DNA of 64,000 nt. Origin: CAUZIR01 sp034421295. Its GTDB lineage: Bacteria > Chloroflexota > Dehalococcoidia > Lucifugimonadales > UBA2962. The notes beneath the pieces were generated by a model. The model did not search any database. It saw only the letters and a list, made by a program, of their open reading frames with translations, and had not been told where the DNA came from. Positions 34,698-44,064 of this stretch are shown one piece after another; positions within the stretch are counted from its first letter, which is position 1, and every line of letters starts with the position of its first letter. The stretch lies in the NCBI GenBank assembly GCA_034421295.1, contig DAOUKM010000021.1, forward strand, positions 33,029 to 97,028, in the 5' to 3' direction. Position numbers and translations under genes: made by a program.

Positions 34698-36077
34698 ATC
34701 GTATACGCGGAGCGTCTCCTTCCGCATGACTCAGACGCCGAGGAATCGGTTGTCGGCTCCATCCTGATCGATCCACAGGCGCTGACCAAGGTCTCCTCGT
34801 TCCTGAAGTCCGAGGACTTTTACAACTCCAGGACGCGGCACTGCTTTGAGGCCGCTCAGGCACTGTTCGACCGGGGCGACGCGATCAACCAGGTCACCCT
34901 TGCCCACGAATTGTCGCTGGGGGATCGGCTCGACGACGTCGGCGGACCCTCCTACCTGGGACATCTGGTCAGTTCCGTTCCGACCTCGGTACACATCGAG
35001 CACTACGGCCGCATAGTTCAGCGGACCTCGGTGATGCGCCAGCTAATCACGATATCCGGCCAGATCGCCGCAATCGGATACGAGGGCTCGTCCGACGTGG
35101 ACGCCACGCTGAGCCGGGCCGAGTCACTTCTCTACGGGGTCAGATCCGGCCGGAGTACGGGGGACTTTCAGCACCTGCGCACCATCCTCGATTCCTACAT
35201 GGAACAGACCGCCAACATGGATCTCGGAGATGCTGCGCTTGCCCCGATCCAGACCGGTTTCGCGGACCTGGACAGACTGCTCGGCAACGGCATGCAGCGC
35301 TCAGACCTGATCGTCCTGGCGGCCCGCCCCAGCCTGGGCAAGAGCAGCCTTGCATTCAACATAGCCCGTCAGGCCGCCGGGTACGGTTCGCGGGTTGGCG
35401 TCTTCAGCCTCGAGATGAGTGCAGAGCAAATCGGGGTCCGTCTCCTCGCCGGAGAGGCAAGCGTAGACAGCTACAGGCTGCGCCTCGGTCTCCTCAGCGA
35501 CCCGGAGGAAAAGCGGGTTCTGGACGGCATCGGGGTCCTGTCCGAGCTGCCGATTTTCATCGACGACACTCCGATCCAGGGCTCCATCGACATGAGAGGC
35601 AAGGCACGCCGCCTCCAGGCCGAACAGGGCCTGGACCTGGTGATAGTCGATTACATGCAGCTGATGGGCGAAGGCACTCGACGCGGCGATAACCGCACGC
35701 AGGAACTGGGTGACATATCGCGATCACTCAAGGCCCTGGCACGGGATCTGGAGATTCCGGTGTTGGCCCTCTCCCAGCTCAGCAGGGCGCCGGAGCACCG
35801 GCCGTCCCACAGGCCGATCCTCTCGGACTTGAGGGAGAGTGGCAGCATAGAGCAGGATGCCGACGTCGTGGCTTTCATATACCGCGAGGACAAATATACG
35901 AGCCGCGAGGATTGGGAGCGAAGGGAGCCTTCCCTTCCCTACCCCGAGAACATAGCCGAGATCAACGTGGCCAAGCACCGCAACGGGCCGACAGGGACCG
36001 TACGCCTCCTCTTCCAAAGTGACCTGGTCAAGTTCCAGAGCCTGGAGCGCAGAGCGGCTTCGCCAGAGTATGTGTGA
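34698..36077 (+). CDS. dnaB: DnaB, replicative DNA helicase (apparent ATC start)
   Basis: About 459 residues. The DnaB N-terminal domain (LPHDSDAEESVVGSILID, EDFYNSRTRHCFEAAQALF) and the RecA-like helicase domain are clear: FADLDRLLGNGMQRSDLIVLAARPSLGKSSLA (Walker A), VDYMQLM (Walker B), LKALARDLEIPVLALSQLSRA and LRESGSIEQDADVV. It unwinds DNA at the replication fork. The start is unusual: from the in-frame stop at 34683 no ATG, GTG or TTG occurs before TTG 34911, deep in the folded domain. ATC 34698 lies six bases after GGAGG and gives the expected N-terminus. Either a rare ATC start or a sequence error. Confidence 0.93.
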   Translation: MVYAERLLPHDSDAEESVVGSILIDPQALTKVSSFLKSEDFYNSRTRHCFEAAQALFDRGDAINQVTLAHELSLGDRLDDVGGPSYLGHLVSSVPTSVHIEHYGRIVQRTSVMRQLITISGQIAAIGYEGSSDVDATLSRAESLLYGVRSGRSTGDFQHLRTILDSYMEQTANMDLGDAALAPIQTGFADLDRLLGNGMQRSDLIVLAARPSLGKSSLAFNIARQAAGYGSRVGVFSLEMSAEQIGVRLLAGEASVDSYRLRLGLLSDPEEKRVLDGIGVLSELPIFIDDTPIQGSIDMRGKARRLQAEQGLDLVIVDYMQLMGEGTRRGDNRTQELGDISRSLKALARDLEIPVLALSQLSRAPEHRPSHRPILSDLRESGSIEQDADVVAFIYREDKYTSREDWERREPSLPYPENIAEINVAKHRNGPTGTVRLLFQSDLVKFQSLERRAASPEYV

Positions 36078-36313
36078 GGATGGACGAGCCCCGGTCAACC
36101 CTGCTCCTTCAGGGAAGAGCGGGCTCGGGCCGACGCTGGCCGCGGTAGCGCACCTTCCAGGGAGCGAAGCTCTCCGGCAAGCCTTGGGTTCGCCGCGGAC
36201 ATCGGTCCAGGTGCCGGAGTGTTCCTGGAACCAGTGACCCGGCGGCCGTGGATGGGCCGCTCGACGGATCACAGAGCTCGCTAGGTCGTACAGCAAAGGG
36301 GGGAGAGGCGCTC

Positions 36314-37717
36314 TTGGAGAATCTCGGGGACGTATTGAAGAACCTCGAAGGGCAGCGGACCGTCGAGGCTGACGGTCCTGCCGGCACGAACCCTCAGCAG
36401 ATCCGATCCTTCTGTGACAGGTGCGGAGGCCTCGGCTGGTACACGTTCGATGTGCCTGTAACGGACCGCGATTTCGGGTCGGCACAGACTTGCGAATGCC
36501 AGGAGGGCCGGTTCACCAGAGAAGGCAGTCAACGCCTGCTGCGCTACAGCAACCTGGGTCAACTGTCCAGGTTCGCCCTTGATTCCCTCACGTCGCCACA
36601 GGGATCCGACCCAGTGGCCGCCGCGCTCTTTCAGGAGGCGCTGGACGGAGCGGCCCGGTTCGCCGATTCTCCGCGCGGTTGGCTAGTCTTCGTGGGTCCG
36701 CACGGCTCGGGCAAGACTCGGCTCGCCGCTGCGATCGCCAATCGCCTGATCGAGCGCGGCCACGTGGCGCTCTTTGTGCACATCCCGGATTTGATGGACC
36801 ACCTGAGATCGAGCTTCGGTCCGACCAGCGAGATCACCTACTCAGAGCTATTCCAACGGGTGCGCACCACTCCATTTCTCGTCCTGGACGACGTTGGAGC
36901 CACGACCTACAGCCACTGGGCACTGGAAAAACTCCAGCAGATCGTCAACCACCGATTCAATGCCGAGCTGCCCACCGTATTTACGACCTCGACCGAGATG
37001 AGCAAGCTCGATCCCTACCTGCGTGCCCGAATGGAGGCACCTGATCTGTCCCGCATCCTTGCCCTGAAGGGACGGACAGAGGTGCCCGGTCTTGGAGCTG
37101 TGCCAGCTGAATTGCTGGAGAGGATGACTTTCGAGAGCTTTGACGTCGAAGGCAACAATGCCGAGCCTGCTGATCGGGAGCGTCTGGAGAGAGCCCTCGA
37201 GTCTGCGCGCGGCTTCGCATCCCTGCTCAATGGCTGGCTGACCCTGCGGGGACCGACCGGGGTGGGCAAGACACACCTGGCGGTCGCAGTCGCCGCTGAC
37301 TGCCTGGACCGCGGCCACCAGGTGTTCTTCGCCTTCGTACCGGACCTGCTCGACCACCTGCGTGGCGCCTTCGATCCATCCAGTCCGGTGAGATACGACC
37401 AGGTCTTCGAGCAGGTGCGCAACGCCGAACTGCTGATCCTTGACGACCTCGGCAAAGAGCGCAGCGGTTCGTGGGCGGAGGAGAAGCTGTACCAGATCAT
37501 CGTTCATCGCCACAACCGCAAGCTGCCGACGGTGATCACGACCACCATGAGCTTTGAGAAGGACCTGGGACCGATTCGGTCGCGGGCCAACGACAAGGCG
37601 GTGGCCCATGTCGTGTCGATGAGCGCGCCGGACTACCGGGGCAAGGGCCGCAGGGAGGAACGGTGGCGCGGTCCCGTACGTGCGCGGATCCCTGACCCCA
37701 AGGACCGTAGCCAGTGA
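36314..37717 (+). CDS. DnaC/DnaI-like helicase loader with two tandem AAA+ domains and an N-terminal Cys4 motif
   Basis: A 467-residue protein with two clearly duplicated AAA+ modules of the DnaC/IstB class. From TTG 36314: Walker A GPHGSGKT (128-135), Walker B LVLDDVG (about 189-195), then GPTGVGKT (313-320) and LILDDLG (374-380). The parallel segments LMDHLRSSFGPTSEITYSELFQ and LLDHLRGAFDPSSPVRYDQVFE show the duplication. An N-terminal CDRC..CEC suggests a zinc knot. It follows dnaB directly, so it is probably its loader. The TTG has GGAGAGG seven bases before it; GTG 36248 is the alternative start. A double loader in one chain is uncommon. Confidence 0.88.
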   Translation: MENLGDVLKNLEGQRTVEADGPAGTNPQQIRSFCDRCGGLGWYTFDVPVTDRDFGSAQTCECQEGRFTREGSQRLLRYSNLGQLSRFALDSLTSPQGSDPVAAALFQEALDGAARFADSPRGWLVFVGPHGSGKTRLAAAIANRLIERGHVALFVHIPDLMDHLRSSFGPTSEITYSELFQRVRTTPFLVLDDVGATTYSHWALEKLQQIVNHRFNAELPTVFTTSTEMSKLDPYLRARMEAPDLSRILALKGRTEVPGLGAVPAELLERMTFESFDVEGNNAEPADRERLERALESARGFASLLNGWLTLRGPTGVGKTHLAVAVAADCLDRGHQVFFAFVPDLLDHLRGAFDPSSPVRYDQVFEQVRNAELLILDDLGKERSGSWAEEKLYQIIVHRHNRKLPTVITTTMSFEKDLGPIRSRANDKAVAHVVSMSAPDYRGKGRREERWRGPVRARIPDPKDRSQ

Positions 37718-38121
37718 CGATGCGCAGGGCGAGTTCGCCGCAGCGATGTGACGCGACCTCTGCGCCCGGCCCCGGTCAACGCGAGGAGTTCTGCATCTTC
37801 TGCGAGGTGATCGCCCGACGATCGCCGGGCAATATCCGCTACGAGGACGATGAATTGGTGGTCTTCGACAACAGGCTTGACTGGGTGCCCGTGATGCTCC
37901 TGGTCGCTCCCGTTGCCCACCGAACCCAGGCGGATATGTGGAACGACCCCCCGCTGTTGGGGAAGGCGGGGGAGCTGGCAGTCCGATTCGGGCGCGAACT
38001 GGCCCCGAATGGATATCGCCTGCTGTCAAACTTCGGCGACGACGGTCTCCAGACCCAGGAGCACGCTCACCTGCACATCGTCGGAGGCGCGCCGCTCGGC
38101 CTCTACGTCAGGCCGAGGTGA
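37714..38121 (+). CDS. HIT-family hydrolase
   Basis: A 135-residue histidine-triad protein. CIFCEVIARRSPGNIRYEDDELVVFDN and the catalytic QEHAHLHIVGG (His-x-His-x-His) mark it. HIT proteins hydrolyse nucleotide phosphoramidates or dinucleoside polyphosphates. The GTG start overlaps the stop of the AAA+ gene, indicating coupled translation. CxxC near the N-terminus suggests the zinc-binding subtype. Substrate unknown. Confidence 0.88.
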   Translation: MTMRRASSPQRCDATSAPGPGQREEFCIFCEVIARRSPGNIRYEDDELVVFDNRLDWVPVMLLVAPVAHRTQADMWNDPPLLGKAGELAVRFGRELAPNGYRLLSNFGDDGLQTQEHAHLHIVGGAPLGLYVRPR

Positions 38122-38132
38122 GGATCGCGTCC

Positions 38133-39167
38133 CTAGGTAAACGCCGGCAGCACCTCGCTGCCAAGTAGTCGGATCGAACGCTCTACCACCTTCGGCGGCA
38201 TGCGGCCGGCGTTGACCTTGAGCATCAGGTTGCGTACGCCGGCATCCCGAATCTCGGCTATCTTCTCTGACGCCTGCTCGGGGGTACCGTAGATGAAGCC
38301 GTCATCGATCGTTATCTTCTTGAGCCACTTGCGCCCCTCGTCCGAGTCGACCCATTGTCTGGAGTTAAAGCGCAGCCGGGCGTCCATGAAGTGATCCTGC
38401 TCGATGACCAGGTGTTTCTCGGCAATGGCTCGGGCCTCGCCGTAGCTGTCGGCGACCAGCGCGTCCGTCGTGAACCAGATCTCGTCGATAGCACCCTGTA
38501 CGTCTTCCTCAGAATGGCCGGCCTGAAGCGCCGAGGCCCGATAGAGATCCAGGCGTTCCTTCATCCCCGAAACGTCTACGCCGCCCATCAGCAGCGGGCG
38601 GCATTCGCGCGCCATCTCCCTGATCGTCCCGTCGCTGATGCCGGACCTGATGATCGGCGGATGAGGCTTGGTGTAGGGCTGAGGCCTGAGGATGGGAAAC
38701 TCGAGCTGCCAGTGCTCACCCTCGTGAACGACGTCCCTCTCGGTCCAGGCCCGAATCAGTATCTCCTCCATCTCGGCGACCGCACCGAAGCCCATCTCCA
38801 GGGTGACGCCAAATCCACGGTACTCGTAGTGGTTGGCCACCGAGCCCCTGCCGATGCCGACGATCAGCCGACCCTTGCTCAGGTGGTCCAGAAGGGCGCA
38901 TTGGGCGGCCAGTCGCGCCGGATGGTGCAGCGCGGTCTCCACGACCGCGAAGCCGATCTTGATCCTCTCGGTGCGCGCGGCTATGGCGGCGGCGAAAACC
39001 ACCGGATCGGCGTATGCGGCCGCGCCGTCAAAGTGATGCTCGGCCAGCCATACCGAGTGGAAGTTGGCCTCCTCGGCCAGCTCGACTTCGCGCAGAGCCT
39101 CGTCTATCGCGGCTCCGTCATCGTCCACATCGGGACTGACGGGAAATACCCAGGTTCCGAATCTCAC
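38133..39167 (-). CDS. LLM-class flavin-dependent oxidoreductase
   Basis: A 344-residue luciferase-like monooxygenase-family protein. MRFGTWVFP, EEANFHSVWLAEHHFDGAAAY, RIKIGFAVVETALHHPARLA and LSKGRLIVGIGRGS are typical of bacterial-luciferase-type TIM barrels that use reduced FMN or F420. No signal peptide. It lies four bases from the next gene on the same strand, an alcohol dehydrogenase, suggesting one catabolic operon. Marine and soil Chloroflexota have many such paralogues; the substrate cannot be told. Confidence 0.92.
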   Translation of the reverse strand: MRFGTWVFPVSPDVDDDGAAIDEALREVELAEEANFHSVWLAEHHFDGAAAYADPVVFAAAIAARTERIKIGFAVVETALHHPARLAAQCALLDHLSKGRLIVGIGRGSVANHYEYRGFGVTLEMGFGAVAEMEEILIRAWTERDVVHEGEHWQLEFPILRPQPYTKPHPPIIRSGISDGTIREMARECRPLLMGGVDVSGMKERLDLYRASALQAGHSEEDVQGAIDEIWFTTDALVADSYGEARAIAEKHLVIEQDHFMDARLRFNSRQWVDSDEGRKWLKKITIDDGFIYGTPEQASEKIAEIRDAGVRNLMLKVNAGRMPPKVVERSIRLLGSEVLPAFT

Positions 39168-39170
39168 CGG

Positions 39171-40262
39171 CTAGCCGAAGGTCAGGACGCTGCGGGCAAC
39201 CTTGCCCTCACCAAGCACCTTGAACGCCTCATTGACGTCCTCGACGGGGAAGCTCATCGTGATCAACTCGTCCAGCATCAGCTTGCCGGACTGGTAAAGG
39301 GCGATTAGCCTCGGAAAGTCGATGTGCGGGCGGGCGCTGCCATACATGGACCCGATCACGGTCTTCTCCCACATCAGGTCTCTCGCGTCCAGGGTCACCG
39401 ACGTCTCAAGCGGCGCGTGCCCCACCCAGATGGTCATCCCCCGACTTCGGGTAGCGTGTATGGCCTGGATGAACGGCTCCGCCACCAGGCCGATAGCCTC
39501 AAATGCGTAGTGCACGCCCAGACCGTCGGTAAGATCCTTGATCGCCTCGACCGGATCGCCCTGACCTGCATTGACGGTGTGCGTGGCACCGAACTTCTTT
39601 GCCATTTCAAGCTTGTTGTCGAGCAGGTCAACGGAGATGATCGTCGTTGCCCCGGCGATCGCCGCTCCCTGTATTACGCTGAGGCCTACGCCCCCTGCCC
39701 CAAAGACCGCGACCGTGGAGCCGGGCTGAACCTGGGCCGTGTTGATCGCCGCTCCCACACCGGTCGTAACGCCGCATCCGACCAGCGATGCCTGGGGGAA
39801 CGGCATCGTATTGTCGATGGGCACGGCCGACATCTCGCTGACGATCGCATGGGAACTCATCGTCCCAAGGCCACTCAGGAAGGGCACATCCTGCTCGCTC
39901 CGCGGTATGTGGGCCGTTGTCTGGCTCCTGGGCTGCACGTAGCAGACATTAGGCCGCCCGATCTGACACGCCTCGCACAGCCCGCAGCTAGGCATCCAGG
40001 AGAGAATCACGTGATCTCCCTCGGAGACATTGGTGACGCCGGCTCCGACGGTTCTGACGATCCCGGCTCCTTCGTGCCCGAGTATCACCGGGATGGGTAT
40101 GTCCCACCATTCGCCCTTTACGACGTGCCAGTCGGAGTGGCAGACGCCGCTTGCCTTCATTTCGACCAGCACCTCGCCGGCGCCGGGATCTCCCAACTCC
40201 ATGTCCTCGACGGTGACCGGCTCGTTGTGCTCGTATAGGACGGCGCCCTTGATTTCCTGCAT
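39171..40262 (-). CDS. Zinc-dependent alcohol dehydrogenase (MDR family)
   Basis: A 363-residue medium-chain dehydrogenase. Catalytic zinc ligands are in SGVCHSDWHV and LGHEGAG; the structural zinc cysteines are in CGLCEACQIGRPNVC. The NAD-binding motif is VFGAGGVGLSVIQGA. Closest in layout to class III-like/NDMA-type alcohol dehydrogenases acting on primary alcohols or hydroxymethyl adducts. Co-oriented with the LLM oxidoreductase (stop-to-start gap four bases). Confidence 0.93.
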   Translation of the reverse strand: MQEIKGAVLYEHNEPVTVEDMELGDPGAGEVLVEMKASGVCHSDWHVVKGEWWDIPIPVILGHEGAGIVRTVGAGVTNVSEGDHVILSWMPSCGLCEACQIGRPNVCYVQPRSQTTAHIPRSEQDVPFLSGLGTMSSHAIVSEMSAVPIDNTMPFPQASLVGCGVTTGVGAAINTAQVQPGSTVAVFGAGGVGLSVIQGAAIAGATTIISVDLLDNKLEMAKKFGATHTVNAGQGDPVEAIKDLTDGLGVHYAFEAIGLVAEPFIQAIHATRSRGMTIWVGHAPLETSVTLDARDLMWEKTVIGSMYGSARPHIDFPRLIALYQSGKLMLDELITMSFPVEDVNEAFKVLGEGKVARSVLTFG

Positions 40263-40395
40263 CCTTCAGGTCTCCTCTCACTGCGGCCTGCTGCGTCCGG
40301 ACGGTTTGCGGAATATTAGCAAACCTCCCGGCGCTCCGAAGTCAAACGTGAGTGCCCATGAGGCTGGCATACCGCGCTGGGCCGTACGCCGGGTG

Positions 40396-41778
40396 CTAGG
40401 AATCGACAAGCTCCTCCGCCGTGCGGAGCACGGTGTCCGGGAAGAAGGACTGCTGGGCGAACCAAAAGTGGTTGCCGTGTACGATGGGCACCAGGCGCGA
40501 GCCGGCCAGGTCCCCGGAGACCGCCTCACCAAAGATGTTCCACGCGGAATTGGTCTCCCGGTCGGTTATCACGCCGTCGCGGTCGACGAACGTCAGTCTC
40601 GTCCCGTCTATGAATGGCTCAAAGACCGCAGTCGCCCCCACGGACCGTCGCTCTATGGTCGATGGATCCACCTCGACGGTATCGCCCCCGGCAACCACCG
40701 ATCCGATCAGGCCCACATTGAAGATAGGTCGCTTCGGGAATGGTGAAAGGGTGCCGCCGACGTAGAAGATGACGAGATCGCGGCCCTCAAAGCTGTCGTG
40801 AACTATCGGGACCTCCTCCAAGGCGGTGAAGGGATAGGCCACGCTCTTTCCGTCAACGACAACGGACACGACCCGTTCGATGGGAGACAGTGATCCGTCG
40901 GCAAACTCCGTGAGGATATCCGCGGATGCGTCGTATCCTCCGTATGGTGGGAGGTCGTAGGCACGCACAAAGCCGGTGTCTCTGGTGAGTACCACACCCC
41001 CGCCGAATGCGTCCCTGAAGGCATCCCAGGAGACGATTTGCGCGGGTATGAACTCAAGGACATGCCCCGTTAGCTCACCCACGATCGCCTCCCCGGTCGC
41101 CTGCTGCCACCAGGATTCGGTGGCGCTGTCCCACATGATCAGATTGGAGTTGCGCAGAAGGCCGGTGGTGCCGAATCGCATCACCTGCCCGTTCACTGTC
41201 CTCTTGAACACCAGGCCGGTGTTGCAGAGCGGGCAGTAGGTGATCGCCACGGCTTCACCACCCACAACGTCATTGACGATTTCATGCAGGATCAGGATGG
41301 ACAGCGGGTAGGCGCGCTGCTCGCCGCCCAGTTCAAGCACGAGCACCGGCTCGTCGTCGACCAGGTAATCGGGGGGGTCGTGGACGACGGCGAACACGGG
41401 TCTGTCGATAGGAGGTATGCCGTCTCTCGGCGGCCCGCCCGGCTTGATCTCCGCGTACGGGACCGTGTGTATTTCAAAGTCGGTATCCCACGTCGAGGCC
41501 ACAGCCTTTAGGAAGCCCGTAGGCTCGTCGTCCAGCAGCCTGAGATCCGGTCTGACCGGATGTGTTCCGGCCGCTGCGTCCTTGTCTACCAGCACGGGCT
41601 CTGGATCTTCGGCGTCCTTTGCGTGCGGAGCAGGTGGGTCGGACCCGGCCGAGCAGGAGACCAGCGAAGCAAGGGCGGCGGCGCAGGCGATCCCGACCAC
41701 GACCCTCAGGGCGGCGCCTCCGAATTCGCCTATAGCCCGCCGCAAGTGCAGATTCACTGCCGGACCAACCGTCGCCAT
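40396..41778 (-). CDS. DUF3179 lipoprotein
   Basis: About 460 residues. The N-terminus has a hydrophobic signal (LRVVVGIACAAALASL) and a lipobox LVSC, then SAGSDPP. The DUF3179 core is visible: YLVDDEPVLVLELGGEQRAYPLSILILHEIVND, EAVAITYCPLCNTGLVF (conserved CPLC), FGTTGLLRNSNLIMWD and WWQQATGEAI. Function of DUF3179 is unknown; the CxxC may bind metal or be redox-active. ATG 41778 (MATVGPAV) fits the signal better than the upstream ATG at 41838. Confidence 0.88.
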   Translation of the reverse strand: MATVGPAVNLHLRRAIGEFGGAALRVVVGIACAAALASLVSCSAGSDPPAPHAKDAEDPEPVLVDKDAAAGTHPVRPDLRLLDDEPTGFLKAVASTWDTDFEIHTVPYAEIKPGGPPRDGIPPIDRPVFAVVHDPPDYLVDDEPVLVLELGGEQRAYPLSILILHEIVNDVVGGEAVAITYCPLCNTGLVFKRTVNGQVMRFGTTGLLRNSNLIMWDSATESWWQQATGEAIVGELTGHVLEFIPAQIVSWDAFRDAFGGGVVLTRDTGFVRAYDLPPYGGYDASADILTEFADGSLSPIERVVSVVVDGKSVAYPFTALEEVPIVHDSFEGRDLVIFYVGGTLSPFPKRPIFNVGLIGSVVAGGDTVEVDPSTIERRSVGATAVFEPFIDGTRLTFVDRDGVITDRETNSAWNIFGEAVSGDLAGSRLVPIVHGNHFWFAQQSFFPDTVLRTAEELVDS

Positions 41779-42005
41779 CAGGGCCCCAACACGCCTTAAG
41801 GATTCGGCCCGTCGGGTGCGCAATGACCCTGGCGGCATTCGTACCAGCTACCCAAAGTGCTCTGCTAAACCTACGGGGAAGGAAGACTCCATTTCAGGAT
41901 ACTAGAGGGATTCCGTCCGACACGACATATTGCTGGGGGCTCGACTGGACGCTTGATGTGTGCCCGGAAGGCCTGTCCAGACTGGTTCCGGGCATTCCGT
42001 TCAGG

Positions 42006-42035
42006 TTGACACGGAAGCCCCCCCTGTGCTAAAAA
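42006..42035 (+). promoter_or_regulatory. Sigma-70-like promoter of the peptide-importer operon
   Basis: TTGACA (42006-42011), 18-base spacer, TAAAAA (42030-42035), about 80 bases upstream of the binding-protein ATG. Confidence 0.5.
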
Positions 42036-42114
42036 GCCGGGCATCAGCGGGCCGGTAAAGGGGCGCGTTCGCCCAAGCTTTGTGTCGGTACCGAAGAAGC
42101 TACGGTAGGGAGGC

Positions 42115-43914
42115 ATGTATATGAGTGGGCGATTACTGCTCTCGCTCTTGGTTGTCCTGGTCCTGTCGCTGTTTGTGGTCGCATGCAGCAGCGAGGAGGA
42201 CGAGGCGCCTGCACCCAGCGAGACCGATGCCGCCATGGAAGAAGATGCCATGGTAGATGACGCCATGGAGGAAGAGGCCATGGCAGATGATGCAATGGAG
42301 GAGGACGCTGAAGTCATGGTCGAGGCCACGGCGATCAGCGACGACTCGATGATGATGGTCGGCGACATGGTCGCCAAGGACGACCGGTTCGGCGGCACGC
42401 TGAGGGTCGTGGCACAGGCCAGCACCGAGTCTCTGGACACCTCGTTCTCCGGCGCATACGTGATCACCGTGGTCAGCGGGCACATCTGGGAGCGCCTCTT
42501 TGAGCGCGACGCGGACTTTAACCCGCAGCCGCAGATGGTCAGTTCCTGGGAGGTCGACGATGCGGGTACGACCTACACGTTTACCCTTCGGGACGGGCTC
42601 AAGTTCCACGACGGCGGTGGCGTGACCTCAGACGACGTCATTCCTTCCCTGTGGCGAATGTGGCAGACCACGGCTGCCGGGGAGTTCCTCCGCTCGCAGC
42701 TGGCCGGCTATGTCGAGCCAGGGGAAGGCGAGAGCCCTGTAAGGCCGGACAGCCTGAGGAAGATCGACGATAAGACCTTCTCGATGACTTTCCAGGGCCC
42801 GATCGGTGTGGTCATCACCGGACTGGCTGCGCCCTGGCCGCTGCAGAACATCTGGCCGGAGAGGGTCGCCACCGGGTATGCGGCCCAGGAGGACCATGGC
42901 GAGGAGAACGCCATAGGTACCGGCCCCTACAAGCTCGCCGAGTGGGTCCGCGGGGACAAGCTTGCCGTTGAGCGCTTCGACGAGTATGTGCCCAGAGACG
43001 AGCCGGGCAGCTACCTGGCCGGAGGCAAGATTGCCTACCTGGACAGGATCGAGTGGCTGGAGGTCCCGGCCGAAGAGACCAAGATCGCCGGCCTCAAGAC
43101 CGGTGAGTGGGACGTTGTGGACGGAGCAGGTCTGGACTTCTTTGCCGACCTCAGCGAGGACCCGAACCTTGGTGTCGCCAAGTACGAGCGGCACTTCTGG
43201 ACCTTTGACTTCAACGTGACCTCGCCTCCGGCGAATCTCAAGAAGCTGCGCCAGGGCATCCAGGCAGCGGTCGATATCGAGGCCATGGCGGCCGCCATCG
43301 GCCCGCGTGACCTGTGGTCACTGTGCCCTGCCCGCTACAGGTGCGGCACCCCGCTGGACAGCCGTGTGGGTGAGGAGTACTACAACGAGAACGATGTCGA
43401 GAAGGGTAAGAGGCTGGTTGCAGAGTCCGGCTATGACGGCGAGACCTTCCTTCTGATGAACCCCAACGACTATGCAACGATCACCCCGATGGGTCAGGTG
43501 CTCAAGCCCGCCTTTGAGGAGCTGGGCATAACGGTGGAGATGCCTTCGATGGACTGGGCAACGCTGCTTTCGCGGCTGCCCGATCCAGACTGGGATGCCA
43601 TCACGGACTGGTGGGTGCAGTGGGCCTCGCCCGATCCCATCGCCGACCCGATGGTTGCCGGCACCCTCTACTTCGGCAACTTCGGTGACGACCCCGAGGT
43701 CGAGCGAACCAAGGAACTTCGCCTCAGGTACGCCTTCGAGCCCGATCCGGCAAAGCAGCTTGAGATCATAGGAGAAATCCAGCTCGCACTGTACGACTCC
43801 GCCCCCCACGTGGTTGGAGCGCAGTGGGCGTCAATCTACCCGTTCACGACAGACCTTAAGGAGTTCGACGTTAGTGTGTTCCCGGTCTATGTGAACGTTT
43901 GGCTGGAGAGGTAG
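42115..43914 (+). CDS. Peptide/nickel-type ABC transporter substrate-binding lipoprotein with acidic repeat linker
   Basis: A 599-residue SBP_bac_5 lipoprotein that captures oligopeptides or similar solutes outside the membrane. The signal ends at the lipobox LFVVAC (Cys24). Residues about 38-80 are a low-complexity linker of MEEDAM/DDAM-type units, then the binding domain starts (GGTLRVVAQASTESLD, DGLKFHDGGGVTSDDV, GTGPYKL, YNENDVEKGKRLVAESGY). The C-terminus ends FPVYVNVWLER. The linker varies by repeat and may span the cell envelope. The permease genes follow after a hairpin. No ATPase of this importer is nearby. Confidence 0.93.
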   Translation: MYMSGRLLLSLLVVLVLSLFVVACSSEEDEAPAPSETDAAMEEDAMVDDAMEEEAMADDAMEEDAEVMVEATAISDDSMMMVGDMVAKDDRFGGTLRVVAQASTESLDTSFSGAYVITVVSGHIWERLFERDADFNPQPQMVSSWEVDDAGTTYTFTLRDGLKFHDGGGVTSDDVIPSLWRMWQTTAAGEFLRSQLAGYVEPGEGESPVRPDSLRKIDDKTFSMTFQGPIGVVITGLAAPWPLQNIWPERVATGYAAQEDHGEENAIGTGPYKLAEWVRGDKLAVERFDEYVPRDEPGSYLAGGKIAYLDRIEWLEVPAEETKIAGLKTGEWDVVDGAGLDFFADLSEDPNLGVAKYERHFWTFDFNVTSPPANLKKLRQGIQAAVDIEAMAAAIGPRDLWSLCPARYRCGTPLDSRVGEEYYNENDVEKGKRLVAESGYDGETFLLMNPNDYATITPMGQVLKPAFEELGITVEMPSMDWATLLSRLPDPDWDAITDWWVQWASPDPIADPMVAGTLYFGNFGDDPEVERTKELRLRYAFEPDPAKQLEIIGEIQLALYDSAPHVVGAQWASIYPFTTDLKEFDVSVFPVYVNVWLER

Positions 43915-43949
43915 AGCAGGCACCTTTCGGGGCTGCTTAGCTCTTTATA

Positions 43950-43983
43950 CCGGGGGTGGAACGGCCAGCCGTTCCACCCCCGG
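43950..43983 (+). terminator. 15-bp perfect hairpin between binding protein and permease
   Basis: CCGGGGGTGGAACGG (43950-43964) pairs with CCGTTCCACCCCCGG (43969-43983) around CCAG. No T-run follows, so it is more likely an mRNA-stabilising or attenuating stem that favours expression of the binding protein over the permeases. Confidence 0.55.
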
Positions 43984-44064
43984 CACGTATCTGCGAGGTC
44001 GGGGCGCGATCTGAGACTACCGAATACGGTGGCCTCTGATGCCGGGTATTGTGGCTAGCGAAAG

